A DNA stretch of 64,000 nt, from positions 1 through 64,000 of the forward strand of contig NZ_CP114058.1 in the NCBI RefSeq assembly GCF_026967475.1, written 5' to 3'. A program made the translations under genes and the position numbers. This document shows, in pieces, positions 41,206-52,733 of this stretch (position 1 is the stretch's first letter; each line of letters opens with the position of its first letter). The stretch is from Rouxiella chamberiensis (GTDB lineage: Bacteria; Pseudomonadota; Gammaproteobacteria; Enterobacterales; Enterobacteriaceae). Below the pieces are notes generated by a model. That model was given only the letters and a program-made list of their open reading frames with translations, searched no databases and had not been told where the DNA came from.

Positions 41206-43652
41206 TCAGGCGGCTTCCGTATGCTGGGTTTCAGGTTTTTCTTCCTGAAGTTTTTGCTGCGCAAGCTGGTCGGGTTCAAACTCGTCGACATTGATTGAAC
41301 GCAGGCGGCTCTCTTCGGCACGGGTCAGAATACGCGCTTCGTCAGCCGTAAGATGACCGGCTTCAAGCCCGCTTGCGCCAGTTTGTCGAGACGGGTAAAG
41401 GACAGTTTTCTCCCCATCGCGTCGCCCAGTTTCTTGTGCACCGGTTCGGCGGCAATAATATCTCTTAGTGCTTCTTCGAGCTGACCGACCGGATTGTGCT
41501 CGCTCGCCACCAGATACTGGCCGCGCGCAAGACGACTGCGGGTAGCCGAGGGAATCTGAAGAAGGCGGGCAAGCTCGTGATCCAGCCTGTCGGACGGCGC
41601 GCGGTGCACGCGGCCCAGCGGGAAGATAACCAGTGTCATCAGTGCCGCGACCGCGCCATTCGGGAAGTTGCGCAGCAGATCTTCGATAGCCGTCTCCGCC
41701 TGATTGAGGCAATCCTGCACGCCCCAATGCACCAGCGGCAGATCGGCTTCGTTGCGGCCTTCCTCGTCGTAGCGTTTCAGCGTGGCGGTAGCCAGATAAA
41801 GCTGACTGAGAATGTCGCCCAGTCGCGCCGAAATGCGCTCGCGGCGTTTCAGACTACCGCCCAGCACGCCCATGGAGACATCGGACAGCAGCGCCAGATT
41901 GGCACTCAGGCGGTTGATATATTGATAGTAGCGGCGTGTCGCATCGCCGACCGGAACACGACTGGTGCGGCCGCGCGTCAGACCCAGCCACAGACTGCGC
42001 ATCTTGTTGCTGCCGACGTGGCCGAGGTGGCCAAACAGCGCGTGGTCAAAGGCGTGGAGATCGTTGGATTCCGCCGCCGCCATCTCTTTCAATACATACG
42101 GATGACAGCGGATCGCGCCCTGCCCGAAGATAATCATGCTGCGAGTCAGGATGTTGGCCCCTTCGACGGTGATGGCTATCGGTGCGCCCTGATAGGCACG
42201 GGCCACGAAGTTGCTGTCGCCGAGCATGATGCCCTTGCCGCCGGTAATATCCATGGCATCCATTACTGCGCGCTGGCCGCGATGAGTACAGTGATACTTC
42301 ACAATCGCCGACAGGACGGCCGGTTTTTCACCAAGCATAATGCCGTTGGTAATCAGCGTTGCAGCGGCGTCCATCACATAGGCGTTACCGGCAATGCGCG
42401 CCAGCGGCTCTTCAATGCCTTCCATTTTACCGATAGGCAGTTTGAACTGACGGCGAATATAGGCATAGGCACCGGTAGCGAGCGCCAGCGATTTCAGGCT
42501 GCCCGTGGCGTTGGAGGGCAGGGTGATACCGCGCCCGACCGACAGACACTCCACCAGCATCCGCCAGCCCTGACCGGCCATTTTCGGCCCGCCAATGATA
42601 TAGTCGATAGGCACGAAAATATCGCTGCCGCGCGTTGGGCCGTTCTGGAACGGGATGTTCAACGGGAAGTGGCGATGACCAATTTCGACGCCCTGCGTAT
42701 CCGTCGGGATAAGCGCACAGGTAATGCCCAGCTCTTCGACATCCCCCAGCAGATGGTCCGGATCTTTCAGCTTGAAGGCCAGACCCAGCACCGTCGCGAT
42801 AGGCGCGAGTGTAATGTAGCGCTTGTTCCAGGTCAGTTTCATGCCCAGAACCTGTTCGCCCTGCCAGTCGCCCATGCAGACAATGCCGTAATCGGGAATG
42901 GCACCCGCATCGGAACCGGCTTCCGGGCTGGTCAGCGCGAAGCACGGAATTTCCAGCCCTTTTGCCAGGCGCGGCAAATAGTGCTGTTTCTGCTCGTCGG
43001 TGCCGTAATGTTGCAGCAATTCGCCGGGGCCGAGCGAGTTCGGCACGCCCACGGTAATCGCCAGAATGCCGGAGACGCCCGCCAGTTTTTGCAGCACGCG
43101 CGCCTGTGCATAGGCCGAGAATTCCAGCCCGCCGTACTCTTTCTTGATAATCATCGCGAAGAAGCGGTGTTCTTTCAGATACGCCCACAGTTCCGGCGGC
43201 AAATCGGCCAGTTCATGCGTTATCTGGAAATCATTGGCCATGCGGCAGGCCTCTTCGACCGGACCCTCGATAAAACGCTGCTCCTCGTCGGTCAGCGTTT
43301 GCTGCGGATAGTCATGCAGCTTGTTCCAGTCGGGTGTTCCGCTGAACAGATCGCCTTCCCACCAGGTGGTTCCGGCATCGATGGCCTCTTTCTCGGTGCG
43401 CGACATGGCGGGCATCACTTTACGGAAAGTTCGCAGCGCCGGGCCGGAAAACAGCGAGCGGCGAAGGGAGGCGACATTGAAAGGCAAGAGGATAATTGCC
43501 AGCGGCAGCAGCACCCAGGCTGTCCACAGGCCGAAAACGGCCATCGCCGCGGTGTAGACCAGCACGATAATGCTACCCAGCGTAAGGCTGACGCGGTGAT
43601 AGAACAGGGCGCCGACAAGCACCAGTAGAATGACAATGCTTAAAACCATCAT
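41206..43652 (-). CDS. fadE: acyl-CoA dehydrogenase FadE (frameshifted near the C terminus)
   Basis: The membrane-anchored first enzyme of beta-oxidation, 815 residues after repair (E. coli 814). Two N-terminal hydrophobic segments (about residues 2-60) precede the FAD-dependent dehydrogenase domains: [65 protein letters not shown] (here [10 protein letters not shown]) and [20 protein letters not shown] [13 protein letters not shown]. One base is missing near 41368, so the tail [29 protein letters not shown] is in another frame. A FadR operator lies upstream. Confidence 0.94.
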
Positions 43653-43672
43653 AGTAAAAACTCCTAAGTCGT

Positions 43673-43689
43673 AAGAGGTCTGACCTGTT
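43673..43689. promoter_or_regulatory. FadR operator of fadE
   Basis: AAGAGGTCTGACCTGTT matches the FadR consensus AACTGGTCNGACCNGTT at nearly all defined positions, about 21 bases upstream of the fadE start. FadR should repress fadE until long-chain acyl-CoA accumulates. Confidence 0.82.
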
Positions 43690-43913
43690 AAGCTGATACT
43701 ATGTTTTTAGTCCAAGCGACATGCTTTATCAACGCGTTTACATCCTAATTACAACTCACGTCACAAACTCGCTGCACGATGTCGCAAAAGCGTAAAGTAT
43801 CGCGGGCAAGACGGCGGGAAGTCTTCTCGCTTTTTACCGTTTCCGCTACACTGCACAGCAAATAATTCGCTGTAGCGCGCTATTCGCTGCAAGAGAAACC
43901 CCAAGAGGCCGCC

Positions 43914-44495
43914 ATGTACCTGGATATCATCCGTACTGAACTGAACGAAGCTGCTGACGTTCTTAATAAATTTATCAGCGACGAAAACAACATTGCGTCT
44001 ATCCAACGCGCCGCGAAACTGATTGCCGACGCCTTCAAGGCCGGCGGAAAAGTGTTGTCCTGCGGCAACGGCGGCTCCCACTGCGACGCCATGCATTTCG
44101 CCGAAGAGCTGACCGGTCGTTATCGTGAAAACCGTCCGGGTTATCCGGCCATTGCCATCTCCGACGTGAGCCACATCTCGTGCGTCAGCAACGATTTTGG
44201 TTACGAATACATTTTCTCGCGCTATCTTGAAGCGGTAGGCCAGAAAGGCGATGTGCTGCTCGGCATTTCGACTTCCGGTAATTCCGGCAATGTTATCAAG
44301 GCGCTGGAAGCGGCCAAAGCCAAGGGCATGAAAGTGGTGACGCTGACCGGCAAAGACGGCGGTAAAATGGCATCACTGGGTGCCGATGTCGAAATCCGCG
44401 TGCCGCATTTCGGTTATGCCGACCGCGTGCAGGAAATCCACATCAAGATTATCCATATTTTGATTCTGCTGATTGAGAAAGAGATGGCCGCTTAA
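43914..44495 (+). CDS. gmhA: sedoheptulose-7-phosphate isomerase
   Basis: A 193-residue SIS-domain isomerase (also lpcA) making D-glycero-D-manno-heptose-7-phosphate, the first step to the LPS inner-core heptose. The active-site loops [37 protein letters not shown] and [15 protein letters not shown] are intact, with the family-specific [19 protein letters not shown] tail. Start as in E. coli. Followed by yafJ after 40 bases. Confidence 0.96.
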   Translation: MYLDIIRTELNEAADVLNKFISDENNIASIQRAAKLIADAFKAGGKVLSCGNGGSHCDAMHFAEELTGRYRENRPGYPAIAISDVSHISCVSNDFGYEYIFSRYLEAVGQKGDVLLGISTSGNSGNVIKALEAAKAKGMKVVTLTGKDGGKMASLGADVEIRVPHFGYADRVQEIHIKIIHILILLIEKEMAA

Positions 44496-44535
44496 CGCAA
44501 GACGTTAACGCCTGAAGAATTTAAGGAGACTGGCG

Positions 44536-45303
44536 ATGTGCGAACTGCTCGGGATGAGCGCAAATGTCCCTACCGATATTTGCTTCAGTTTTACCGGGTT
44601 GGTGCAACGTGGGGGGCTGACAGGCCCGCATAAAGACGGATGGGGCATTACTTTCTACGAAGGTAATGGCTGCCGGACTTTTAAAGATCCGCAGCCCAGC
44701 TTTAATTCGCCTATTGCCCGTCTGGTGCAGGAATACCCGATCAAGTCGCTTGCGGTTATCTCGCATATTCGGCAGGCAAATCGGGGCGAAGTCGCGCTGG
44801 AAAACACGCATCCTTTTACCCGCGAGCTGTGGGGCCGAAACTGGACCTACGCGCACAACGGTCAGCTGCGCGGTTATCGTCAGCTCGATACGGGCACACT
44901 GCGCCCCGTCGGGCAAACCGACAGCGAATACGCTTTCTGCTGGCTGCTGCACAAGCTGACCCAACGCTATCCGCGCACACCGCGCAGCTGGCCGTCGGTG
45001 TTTCGCTATATTGCGTCGCTTGCCGATGAGTTGAGGCAGAAGGGTGTGTTCAACATGTTGCTGTCGGATGGGCACTTCGTGATGGCGTATTGCTCGACCA
45101 ATCTGCACTGGATCACGCGCCGCGCGCCGTTTGGCAAGGCCACGTTGCTGGATCAGGACGTCGAGATTGATTTTCAGCAGCAGACGACACCCAACGATGT
45201 CGTCACGGTCATTGCGACCCAGCCGCTTACCGGCAATGAAACCTGGAACAAGATTGCTCCAGGTGAATATGCCTTATTTCACTGTGGCGAACGCCAGCTG
45301 TGA
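44536..45303 (+). CDS. yafJ: class II glutamine amidotransferase YafJ
   Basis: A 255-residue Ntn-type amidotransferase domain protein. The catalytic Cys is residue 2 after Met removal ([15 protein letters not shown]), and [31 protein letters not shown] and [12 protein letters not shown] bind glutamine. No synthase domain follows, so the ammonia acceptor is unknown. The stop lies 30 bases inside the convergent yafK. Confidence 0.92.
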   Translation: MCELLGMSANVPTDICFSFTGLVQRGGLTGPHKDGWGITFYEGNGCRTFKDPQPSFNSPIARLVQEYPIKSLAVISHIRQANRGEVALENTHPFTRELWGRNWTYAHNGQLRGYRQLDTGTLRPVGQTDSEYAFCWLLHKLTQRYPRTPRSWPSVFRYIASLADELRQKGVFNMLLSDGHFVMAYCSTNLHWITRRAPFGKATLLDQDVEIDFQQQTTPNDVVTVIATQPLTGNETWNKIAPGEYALFHCGERQL

Positions 45304-45999
45304 AGGCTGAGGTGTAAGCGTCTGACTTTGATTGACCACGTAGTTGCCGTTAATCACTGACACGCTCGGGGGCTGGTGATACTTCTCGAAATACGCATAC
45401 CCCGGCTGAAGCTGACGCCAGAAATTGATGTAGGTCGAATACCTGTTCAATTTCATGTTGGCTTCAGTCATCTTGAACGGATAAATGCTGATTTCGATGT
45501 TGCGCTGACCATTATTGAAGGCCGCCTGAACGTAATTAAAAATAACGTTCATATACGCATCGGTCATGGCATAGCAACCAATGGACAGACAGTTGCCGTG
45601 GATCATCAGATATTTACCTGAATAACCCTGAGCGCGATCATAATCATTTGGGAAACCGATATTGATGGCGCGATAAAAACGGCTATCCGGTTTCAAATGA
45701 TGAATATCGATATTATAAAATCCTTCAGGGCTTTTAAAATCGCCTTCGCGGCGTTTATTGCCTAGACCGCCCGAGAAATCGCAGATGCGATAAGCCCCGA
45801 CCAGCTGAAATCTATTTTCGACCTTGGCATAAAGCTCAAGCGTACGCTCTTGCTTAAATATCTGAATATAAACGGGTGAACCCAATAATTGCTGTTGAAC
45901 GCCGGTCTCGATCGGAGCTTGTTCGCTGGCTACAGCGCTGCTCATGGTAAAGACAGGGAAACTAAAAAGCATCGCAAGCAGCAGCGCGACTCTGACCAT
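45274..45999 (-). CDS. yafK: YafK/DpaA, L,D-transpeptidase-family Lpp-releasing hydrolase
   Basis: A 241-residue periplasmic protein with a signal peptide ([24 protein letters not shown]). The YkuD-type active site is [14 protein letters not shown], with the catalytic Cys about residue 150. E. coli YafK (DpaA) cleaves the Lpp-peptidoglycan bond, opposing the transpeptidases. [22 protein letters not shown] and KSPEGFYNI are family motifs. Confidence 0.92.
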   Translation of the reverse strand: MVRVALLLAMLFSFPVFTMSSAVASEQAPIETGVQQQLLGSPVYIQIFKQERTLELYAKVENRFQLVGAYRICDFSGGLGNKRREGDFKSPEGFYNIDIHHLKPDSRFYRAINIGFPNDYDRAQGYSGKYLMIHGNCLSIGCYAMTDAYMNVIFNYVQAAFNNGQRNIEISIYPFKMTEANMKLNRYSTYINFWRQLQPGYAYFEKYHQPPSVSVINGNYVVNQSQTLTPQPSQLAFATVK

Positions 46000-46245
46000 T
46001 CTACATCCTGCTTAAAAGACAACTCTATTATTATGTATCCGCCGTAAACCTCACGCGGACTACCACTGATATTCAATTTGCTTGAACGCAGCCATCTTAA
46101 TACTGATTAAATTTTTATCAATGGTCAGAAAGGCAATTTATTTGGCAAATGCGCTAATTAACGTCTTTATTTGCAGGATTTTACAAATCCGGCAGGGGTA
46201 AGGATATTTGGCCGTGATGTCGAGGCTTGAGATTTGAATTGCCGA

Positions 46246-46261
46246 CTGTATACTTATACAG
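46246..46261. promoter_or_regulatory. LexA box of dinB
   Basis: CTGTATACTTATACAG fits the SOS box CTG-N10-CAG with a near-consensus core. It lies 25 bases before the dinB start, so SOS induction is expected. Confidence 0.9.
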
Positions 46262-46286
46262 TTATCACCACACCCATCGGGGGGCT

Positions 46287-47345
46287 ATGCGCAAGATCAT
46301 TCACGTTGATATGGACTGCTTTTACGCAGCCGTAGAGATGCGCGACGATCCTTCCCTGCGTGATATTCCCATCGCGATTGGCGGTAGCCGCGATCGACGC
46401 GGCGTTATCAGTACCGCCAATTATCCCGCGCGGCTTTATGGCGTTCACAGCGCAATGTCTACCGCAATGGCGCTGAAACTCTGCCCGCATTTACGGGTAA
46501 TTCCGGGGCGAATGGAAGCCTATAAAGAAGCCTCCGAGCATATTCGCGAGATTTTTTCGCGCTACACCGCGCTGATTGAACCGCTTTCCCTCGACGAAGC
46601 CTATCTCGACGTGACCGACAGTCCGCAGTGCAGCGGGTCGGCTACGCTTATCGCCAGCGAAATCCGGCAGGCGATTTCCGATGAGCTCAATCTTACGGCT
46701 TCTGCCGGTGTTGCGCCCATCAAGTTTCTTGCCAAAATCGCCTCCGATCTCAATAAACCCAACGGCCAGTACATTATTACGCCCGATAAAATCGACGCGT
46801 TTCTGAAAGACTTGCCGCTCGCCAAGATCCCGGGCGTCGGAAAAGTCACGGCACGAAAGCTCGAGGAACAAGGGTTGCTGACCTGTGGTGATGTGCAACG
46901 CTATGATTTATCGCTGTTACTGAAAAGGTTCGGCAAGTTTGGACGCGTATTGTGGGAGCGCTGTCACGGGATAGACGCGCGCGAGATTTCGCCCGAAAGG
47001 CTGCGTAAGTCGGTCGGCGTCGAGCGCACGCTGGCGGAAGACATTCACGATTGGCAAAGTTGTGTCGAGCTGATTGACCGGTTGTATCCCGAGCTGGAAA
47101 CCCGTCTGACCCGCGTGAGTCCCGACCTGCGCATTGCGCGGCAGGGCGTAAAGCTGAAATTTCATGATTTCCAGCAGACAACCCAGGAACACGTCTGGCC
47201 GGTGCTGAATAAAGAGGATTTGCTCAAGGTAGCGCGAGAGGCGTGGGAAATGCGGCGCGGAGGGCGCGGCGTCAGGCTGGTGGGGCTGCACGTGACCTTG
47301 CAGGATCCCCAACTGGAGCGTCAACTGCTGCTTCCGTGGGAATAA
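46287..47345 (+). CDS. dinB: DNA polymerase IV
   Basis: A 352-residue Y-family translesion polymerase. Metal motifs are [17 protein letters not shown] (Asp) and [14 protein letters not shown] (Asp-Glu), followed by the helix-hairpin-helix [17 protein letters not shown] and the little-finger domain. The ATG at 46287 aligns with E. coli DinB; the longer frame would overlap the LexA box. The C-terminal QLLLPW is a beta-clamp-type tail. Confidence 0.96.
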   Translation: MRKIIHVDMDCFYAAVEMRDDPSLRDIPIAIGGSRDRRGVISTANYPARLYGVHSAMSTAMALKLCPHLRVIPGRMEAYKEASEHIREIFSRYTALIEPLSLDEAYLDVTDSPQCSGSATLIASEIRQAISDELNLTASAGVAPIKFLAKIASDLNKPNGQYIITPDKIDAFLKDLPLAKIPGVGKVTARKLEEQGLLTCGDVQRYDLSLLLKRFGKFGRVLWERCHGIDAREISPERLRKSVGVERTLAEDIHDWQSCVELIDRLYPELETRLTRVSPDLRIARQGVKLKFHDFQQTTQEHVWPVLNKEDLLKVAREAWEMRRGGRGVRLVGLHVTLQDPQLERQLLLPWE

Positions 47346-47411
47346 TACCCTGATTTGCAAACGGCAGCGGCGAGTGTAGCCGCCTTACTGCCGTTTGCGC
47401 TGTCAGGGTAT
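47345..47411. repeat. nested inverted repeat between dinB and pepD
   Basis: ATACCCTGA (47345) pairs with TCAGGGTAT (47403), GCAAACGGCAG pairs with CTGCCGTTTGC inside it, and GCGGC/GCCGC forms an innermost stem. The structure spans 67 bases starting at the dinB stop. It may be a terminator for both convergent genes or a dispersed repeat. Confidence 0.8.
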
Positions 47412-47429
47412 CAGGGTTTCCGCGTGATA

Positions 47430-48889
47430 TTATCCGCGTACTGGAATGGCTTTCAGCAGCGCTATCAGCAGTTGCCAGTAAAGGTCGACGCTGCCGATAT
47501 GAACCTGCTCATCCGGCGAATGCGGGCCGGTGATGGTCGGGCCAATGGACACCATGTCCATGTCCGGGTAAGGTTTTTGAACAGACCGCATTCCAGACCC
47601 GCGTGGATCACCATGATGTTGGGCGTCTTGTTGAACAAGCCCTGATAAATCTCGCGAACCTGCGCCATAACCGGCGATTCAGGATCCGGTTTCCAGCCCG
47701 GGTAACCGCCCTTGGGTGCCGTTTTCGCTCCCGCCAGCTGGCCCACGGAGGTCAGCATGCTCACCACGTAGTCTTTACCGCTGTCGATGAGGGAACGAAT
47801 CAGGCAGATGACTTCGGCTTCGCCCTCATTCATGGAAACTACGCCCACGTTCAGTGAGGTTTCCACCACGCCTTTTACATCGTCGCTCATGCGAATAACG
47901 CCGTTTGGCGTCGCGTTAAGCAGGCCGATGAAACGGTTCTGGCTGTCTTTGCTCAAGACCTTGGCGCTGCTGTCGGAAGATTCAGTCACCAGCTTGATGT
48001 TTTTCTCGACCGCTGCCAGTTCGAATTGCAGGGTAGCCTGGAAGGCGTCAACCGCTTTCCTGAACGCTTCGACCTGAGCGGCAGGCACGGCAATATGCGC
48101 TACCGCTTCACGCGGAATGGCATTACGCAGTGTGCCGCCGGTAAAATCGGCGAGGCGAACATCAAACTCGTCGGCATGGTCGGACAGGAAACGCGCCAGC
48201 AGTTTATTGGCATTGCCAAGACCCAGATGGATATCCGCACCCGAGTGACCGCCTTTCAGACCTTTCAGGGTCAACTTTAACGGAGTGAAATCCGCCGCGA
48301 CCGCTTCGCGCGTCAGGGGCAGGGTGCTGATGAAATCGATGCCGCCTGCGCAGCCCATGTAGATTTCACCTTCGGTTTCCGAATCGGTGTTGATAAGGAT
48401 CTCGGCCTGCAGCCAGTTCGGCTGAAGTCCAAAGGCACCGTCCATGCCAGACTCTTCTGTCATGGTCAGCAGCACTTCCAGCGGACCATGTTCAACGTCC
48501 TTGGCAACCAGCGCCGCCAGTGCCGAAGCCAGGCCGATGCCGTTATCTGCGCCGAGCGTCGTGCCGCGCGCTTTTACCCAGCCGTTATCGACGTAAGGTT
48601 GAATCGGATCTTTGAGGAAGTCGTGAACGGTGTCGTTGTTTTTCTGCGGCACCATGTCGAGGTGGGCTTGCAGCACGACGGGCTTGCGGTTTTCCATACC
48701 GGCGGTAGCAGGCTTGCGCAGCAGAATGTTGCCAACCTGATCGCGTTCGGCGTGAAGACCCTGTTCGGCGGCCCACTCCAGAATGTGCCTTGCCAGCTCT
48801 TCTTCATGATAGGAAGGATGCGGAATGGAACACACTTTGGCAAAAATATCCCACAACGGTTGTGGCGAAAGTTGAGACAGTTCAGACAC
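47430..48889 (-). CDS. pepD: aminoacyl-histidine dipeptidase (frameshifted near the C terminus)
   Basis: An M20 family Xaa-His dipeptidase of 486 residues after repair. Zn ligands are visible in VLQAHLDMVPQKN, TTLGADNGIGLASALA, LTMTEESGMDGAFGL and TDSETEGEIYMGCAGG; IHAGLECGLFK near the end supplies the last His. One A is missing from an A run near 47577, so the final 50 residues (PYPDMDMVSIGPTITGPHS-like) lie in another frame. The GTG start at 48889 (MSELSQLSPQPLWDIF) matches E. coli PepD. Confidence 0.93.
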
Positions 48890-49135
48890 TGTAAGTCTCC
48901 CTATTTTGTTTGGCGAATAAGATGACGAAATGACTGACAGAATAACACTTTCTCCCAGCCAGTGCGCACAAGGCAAAGGGGATAATCCGCCAATTTTGGC
49001 CATTACGTGCGGGATAACCGCTGGTTTTTAGCCGCAGGACTCACTATAATCTCGCGCAACAATTTTTCCCTGAATATTTTTTTAAAAAGCCGTTAATCTT
49101 ACAGGCTGGGAAATCCCTTTTTTGAGAGTTAAAAA

Positions 49136-49594
49136 ATGAGCGAAAAGTACGTTGTAACCTGGGACATGCTGCAAATTCACGCCCGCACGATGGCCAAGCG
49201 CCTGCTGCCGGTAGAACAATGGACCGGCATCATTGCCGTCAGCCGAGGTGGCCTTGTTCCAGCAGCGTTGCTGGCTCGTGAACTGAATATCCGTCACGTG
49301 GATACCGTGTGCATTTCAAGCTACGACCACGACAACCAGCGTGAGATGAAAATCCTCAAACGCGCAGAAGGCGACGGCGAAGGCTTTATCGTGATTGACG
49401 ATCTGGTTGATACCGGCGGCACCGCACGCGCGATTCGCGAAATGTATCCGAAAGCGCATTTCATCACCATGTTCGCCAAGCCTGCGGGTCGTGAGCTGGT
49501 AGATGACTACGTCATTGATATTCCACAAGATACCTGGATCGAACAGCCTTGGGATATGGGACTCGCCTTTATTCCGCCTATCGCGGGCAAGTAA
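49136..49594 (+). CDS. gpt: xanthine-guanine phosphoribosyltransferase
   Basis: A 152-residue purine salvage enzyme forming GMP, XMP and IMP from bases and PRPP at the inner face of the membrane. The PRPP loop is [15 protein letters not shown], and [16 protein letters not shown] and the C-terminal [12 protein letters not shown] (base binding) match E. coli Gpt at the same length. A strong terminator follows. Confidence 0.96.
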   Translation: MSEKYVVTWDMLQIHARTMAKRLLPVEQWTGIIAVSRGGLVPAALLARELNIRHVDTVCISSYDHDNQREMKILKRAEGDGEGFIVIDDLVDTGGTARAIREMYPKAHFITMFAKPAGRELVDDYVIDIPQDTWIEQPWDMGLAFIPPIAGK

Positions 49595-49640
49595 TTCGCG
49601 TCATCGTTCAGGCCGGAGGCGCAGTCGTCTCCCGCCCCTC

Positions 49641-49667
49641 AAACGCCCGCCTCTGCGGGCGTTTTTG
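49641..49667 (+). terminator. gpt terminator
   Basis: AACGCCCGC-CTCT-GCGGGCGTT followed by TTT is a typical intrinsic terminator 46 bases after the gpt stop. Confidence 0.92.
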
Positions 49668-49767
49668 ATTTAGGTCGTGATCCGGCCTCGCCAGAGTTTG
49701 TTATAATCCGTGGCACAAGAGGGAGCGCCTGCGCTTTCTTGCCTGCCAAAAGAGGATGTTAACTGTT

Positions 49768-51015
49768 ATGGCACCCGCAAACCTTTCCGAAACGCTGTTC
49801 AAACCTAGATTCAACTATCCCGAAACCTCGACGCTGGTTGCACGCAGCGATCGCGAGGCTTTTGCCGATATTCACTCAGCCCTCGAAGGCGACACTGCGC
49901 CGAGCTGGTACCGGGTGATTAATCGCCTGATGTGGCTGTGGCGCGGCATCGATCCGATTGAGGTCGAAGAAGTGTTATCGCGCATTGCCGTTTCCACCGC
50001 CGAACGAACAGACCCGCAAAAGCTGGATACCGTCGTCGGCTATCGGAGTGGCAACTGGATCTACGAGTGGTCGAATCAGGCGATGATCTGGCAGCAAAAG
50101 GCGCAGGATCAACAGGATAACCAAAAAGCCAGCGAGTATTGGCTGCGCGCCGCGAACCTTTACAGCATTGCGGGTTATCCGCATATAAAGGGTGACGCGC
50201 TGGCCGAACAGGCCGAAGTGCTGGCAAACAAGGCTTTCGAGAAATCGACGGAAGGTGCTCCCTACAAGCTGAAAGAGTTCAGCCTGCCGGTTGAAGGCAG
50301 TAAACCGATTATCGGATTTGTTCATCTTCCTAACGAAGGCACCGCGCCGGTTCCTGCGGTGCTGGTCTGCGGCAGTCTGGATACGCTGCAAAGTGACTAT
50401 CATCGACTGTTTCGCAGCTATCTGGCACCACTTGGCATCGCGATGGTAACCATCGATATGCCGTCCGTCGGATTTTCGTCGCACAGTAAACTGACGCAGG
50501 ACACCAGCGTGCTGCACCAGCAGGTTCTGGCACAGCTCGATAAGATTCCGTGGGTCAATGCCACCCGGATTGCCGTTTTTGGTACCCGCTTCGGTGGCAA
50601 TGTGGCGGTGCGCCTGGCCTATCTCGAACCCCGCAGACTTCGCGCCGTAGCTTGTCTTGGGCCGGTCGTTCATCAGCTGTTGACCGATCCTGCCTGTCAG
50701 AAACGGGTTCCGGCCATGTACATGGATGTGCTGGCGAGCCGTATTGGCATGCCCTATGCCTCGAATGCGGCGTTAAGGGTTGAACTTAATAGGTATTCTC
50801 TGAAAATGCAGGGGCTGCTGGGGCGTAGAACACCCGTGCCGATGCTTTCCTGCTTCTGGGAGAACGATCCCTTTAGTCCGCAGGAGGAATCCAGACTTGT
50901 TGCCGGTTCCAGCCCGAATGGAAAAGTGCTGGCCATCCCGTCTCTGCCGCTCTACGCCAGCTATGACAAAGCGCTTAAAGAGATTTGTCACTGGTTGAAA
51001 TTAAAATTGTCCTAA
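49768..51015 (+). CDS. frsA: FrsA, alpha/beta-hydrolase esterase
   Basis: A 415-residue protein matching E. coli FrsA (YafA), which interacts with enzyme IIA-Glc and affects the fermentation/respiration balance. [11 protein letters not shown] is the family N terminus, [14 protein letters not shown] and [16 protein letters not shown] follow; the hydrolase part has [30 protein letters not shown] and ACLGPVVH. The nucleophile elbow reads GTRFGGN, without the usual Ser, as in FrsA where esterase activity has been debated. ATG 49768 aligns with E. coli; an in-frame ATG at 49756 would sit directly on the AGAGG site. Confidence 0.92.
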   Translation: MAPANLSETLFKPRFNYPETSTLVARSDREAFADIHSALEGDTAPSWYRVINRLMWLWRGIDPIEVEEVLSRIAVSTAERTDPQKLDTVVGYRSGNWIYEWSNQAMIWQQKAQDQQDNQKASEYWLRAANLYSIAGYPHIKGDALAEQAEVLANKAFEKSTEGAPYKLKEFSLPVEGSKPIIGFVHLPNEGTAPVPAVLVCGSLDTLQSDYHRLFRSYLAPLGIAMVTIDMPSVGFSSHSKLTQDTSVLHQQVLAQLDKIPWVNATRIAVFGTRFGGNVAVRLAYLEPRRLRAVACLGPVVHQLLTDPACQKRVPAMYMDVLASRIGMPYASNAALRVELNRYSLKMQGLLGRRTPVPMLSCFWENDPFSPQEESRLVAGSSPNGKVLAIPSLPLYASYDKALKEICHWLKLKLS

Positions 51016-51077
51016 CGAAATAGTTTGCTAATTTTTAGCGGTTTGCTAAAAAGGGTGTCTACATAAGGAGATTGTAC

Positions 51078-51479
51078 ATGACGTTACCTAGTGGTCACCC
51101 TAAAAGCAGACTGATGAAACGTTTCGGCACGCTGGGACCTTATATCCGTGAAGCGAAATGTGAAAACGAACGTTTTTTCTTCGATTGCCTGGCATTTTGC
51201 GTCAATGTGAAACCCGCTCCCGAAAAGCGCGAGTTTTATGGCTGGTGGCTTGAGCTGGAAGCGCACAGCGACAGATTTACTTATGTCTATGAGTACGGCC
51301 TGTTCGACAAAGAAGGCAACTGGAAAGCACAAGCGATTAAAAATACCGAAGCGGTGGAGAAGGTTGACTCCACATTGCAGAACTTTTTCAAAAATCTGCA
51401 CGCCATGATTGCCGAAATGGACCTCAAGCTCGAACCCGCAAAAGAATTGACGCAAGACCCCATCAAGCTCCCCGCATAA
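51078..51479 (+). CDS. crl: Crl, sigma-S holoenzyme assembly factor
   Basis: A 133-residue protein nearly colinear with E. coli Crl ([60 protein letters not shown]). Crl binds RpoS and core RNA polymerase to favour sigma-S holoenzyme in stationary phase. The start at 51078 is two codons inside a longer open frame and follows AAGGAG. In E. coli phoE lies next; here proB follows directly. Confidence 0.95.
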   Translation: MTLPSGHPKSRLMKRFGTLGPYIREAKCENERFFFDCLAFCVNVKPAPEKREFYGWWLELEAHSDRFTYVYEYGLFDKEGNWKAQAIKNTEAVEKVDSTLQNFFKNLHAMIAEMDLKLEPAKELTQDPIKLPA

Positions 51480-51620
51480 AAGTCAGTTTCGCTCTATCCG
51501 GTTTGTATGTCATTATTTAGCGTTATGCCAACAGGCATAACGCGCCCAGCCTGTCACAAGACGGCGCGCAAGATGGCATCGACCTTCGATTTTACTCTCA
51601 AGACAAACGGCAGAAAGATT

Positions 51621-52724
51621 ATGAGTGGCAGCCAAACGCTGGTTGTAAAACTGGGCACTAGCGTGCTCACCGGTGGTTCACGCCGCCTTAACCGTGCCCA
51701 CATTGTTGAACTGGTGCGCCAGTGCGCCCAGCAACATGCGGCAGGGCATCGTATTGTAATTGTCACCTCTGGCGCGATTGCCGCCGGACGCGAGCATCTT
51801 GGCTACCCCGAACTCCCCGCCGCCATCGCCTCCAAGCAGCTTTTGGCGGCGGTAGGGCAGAGCCGTCTGATCCAGCTTTGGGAGCAGCTGTTCTCGATTT
51901 ATGGCATCCATATTGGTCAGATGCTGCTGACCCGCGCCGATCTCGAAGACCGCGAACGTTTCCTGAATGCCCGCGATACCATGAACGCGCTGCTCGATAA
52001 TCACATCGTTCCGGTAATTAACGAGAATGACGCGGTGGCGACGGCTGAAATCAAGGTCGGCGACAACGATAATCTTTCCGCGCTGGCCGCGATTCTGGCC
52101 GGTGCCGACAAACTGCTGCTGCTGACCGATCAGCCGGGCCTGTTTACCGCCGATCCGCGGACCAACCCCGAAGCTGAACTTATTCGTGAAGTTACCGGCA
52201 TCGACGATGCACTGCGCGGAATTGCAGGCGACAGCGTGTCCGGTCTCGGCACGGGCGGTATGGCGACCAAGTTACAGGCCGCCGATATCGCCTGTCGCGC
52301 CGGTATCGACACCATTATCGCCGCAGGTAGCCTGCCGGGCGTGGTGGGCGACGTGATTGCCGGTCATTCGGTCGGAACCCGTTTTCACGCGATGGAAACG
52401 CCGCTCGAAAACCGCAAGCGCTGGATATTCGGCGCACCGCCAGCGGGCGAAATCACCGTCGATGACGGCGCGGTTTCCGCCATGCTGGAACGTGGCAGCT
52501 CGCTGTTGCCGAAAGGCATTCGCGATGTAAAAGGCGACTTCTCGCGCGGCGAAGTTATTCGTATTCGTAATCTCAACGGTCGCGACCTGGCGCACGGCGT
52601 CAGCCGCTATAACAGCGATGCCATGCGCATGATTGCCGGACACCATTCCCAGCAAATCAGCGACATTCTCGGCTATGAATATGGTCCGGTCGCCGTTCAC
52701 CGCGACGATATGATAGTAAGTTAA
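51621..52724 (+). CDS. proB: glutamate 5-kinase
   Basis: A 367-residue first enzyme of proline synthesis, feedback-inhibited by proline. The amino-acid-kinase domain ([61 protein letters not shown]) is followed by a PUA domain ([23 protein letters not shown]). ATG 51621 matches E. coli length. Forms proBA with a 9-base gap to proA. Confidence 0.97.
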   Translation: MSGSQTLVVKLGTSVLTGGSRRLNRAHIVELVRQCAQQHAAGHRIVIVTSGAIAAGREHLGYPELPAAIASKQLLAAVGQSRLIQLWEQLFSIYGIHIGQMLLTRADLEDRERFLNARDTMNALLDNHIVPVINENDAVATAEIKVGDNDNLSALAAILAGADKLLLLTDQPGLFTADPRTNPEAELIREVTGIDDALRGIAGDSVSGLGTGGMATKLQAADIACRAGIDTIIAAGSLPGVVGDVIAGHSVGTRFHAMETPLENRKRWIFGAPPAGEITVDDGAVSAMLERGSSLLPKGIRDVKGDFSRGEVIRIRNLNGRDLAHGVSRYNSDAMRMIAGHHSQQISDILGYEYGPVAVHRDDMIVS

Positions 52725-52733
52725 GGAGTGATT

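Noticed and set aside
41496..43628. A 710-codon open frame on the plus strand
   Set aside because: It is exactly antisense to fadE, whose protein is fully conserved. The antisense product is rich in His, Arg, Gln and Ala, a typical GC-driven shadow.
47345..47411. ERIC element at the dinB/pepD junction
   Set aside because: The sequence does not resemble the conserved ERIC ends and is much shorter than a full ERIC unit.
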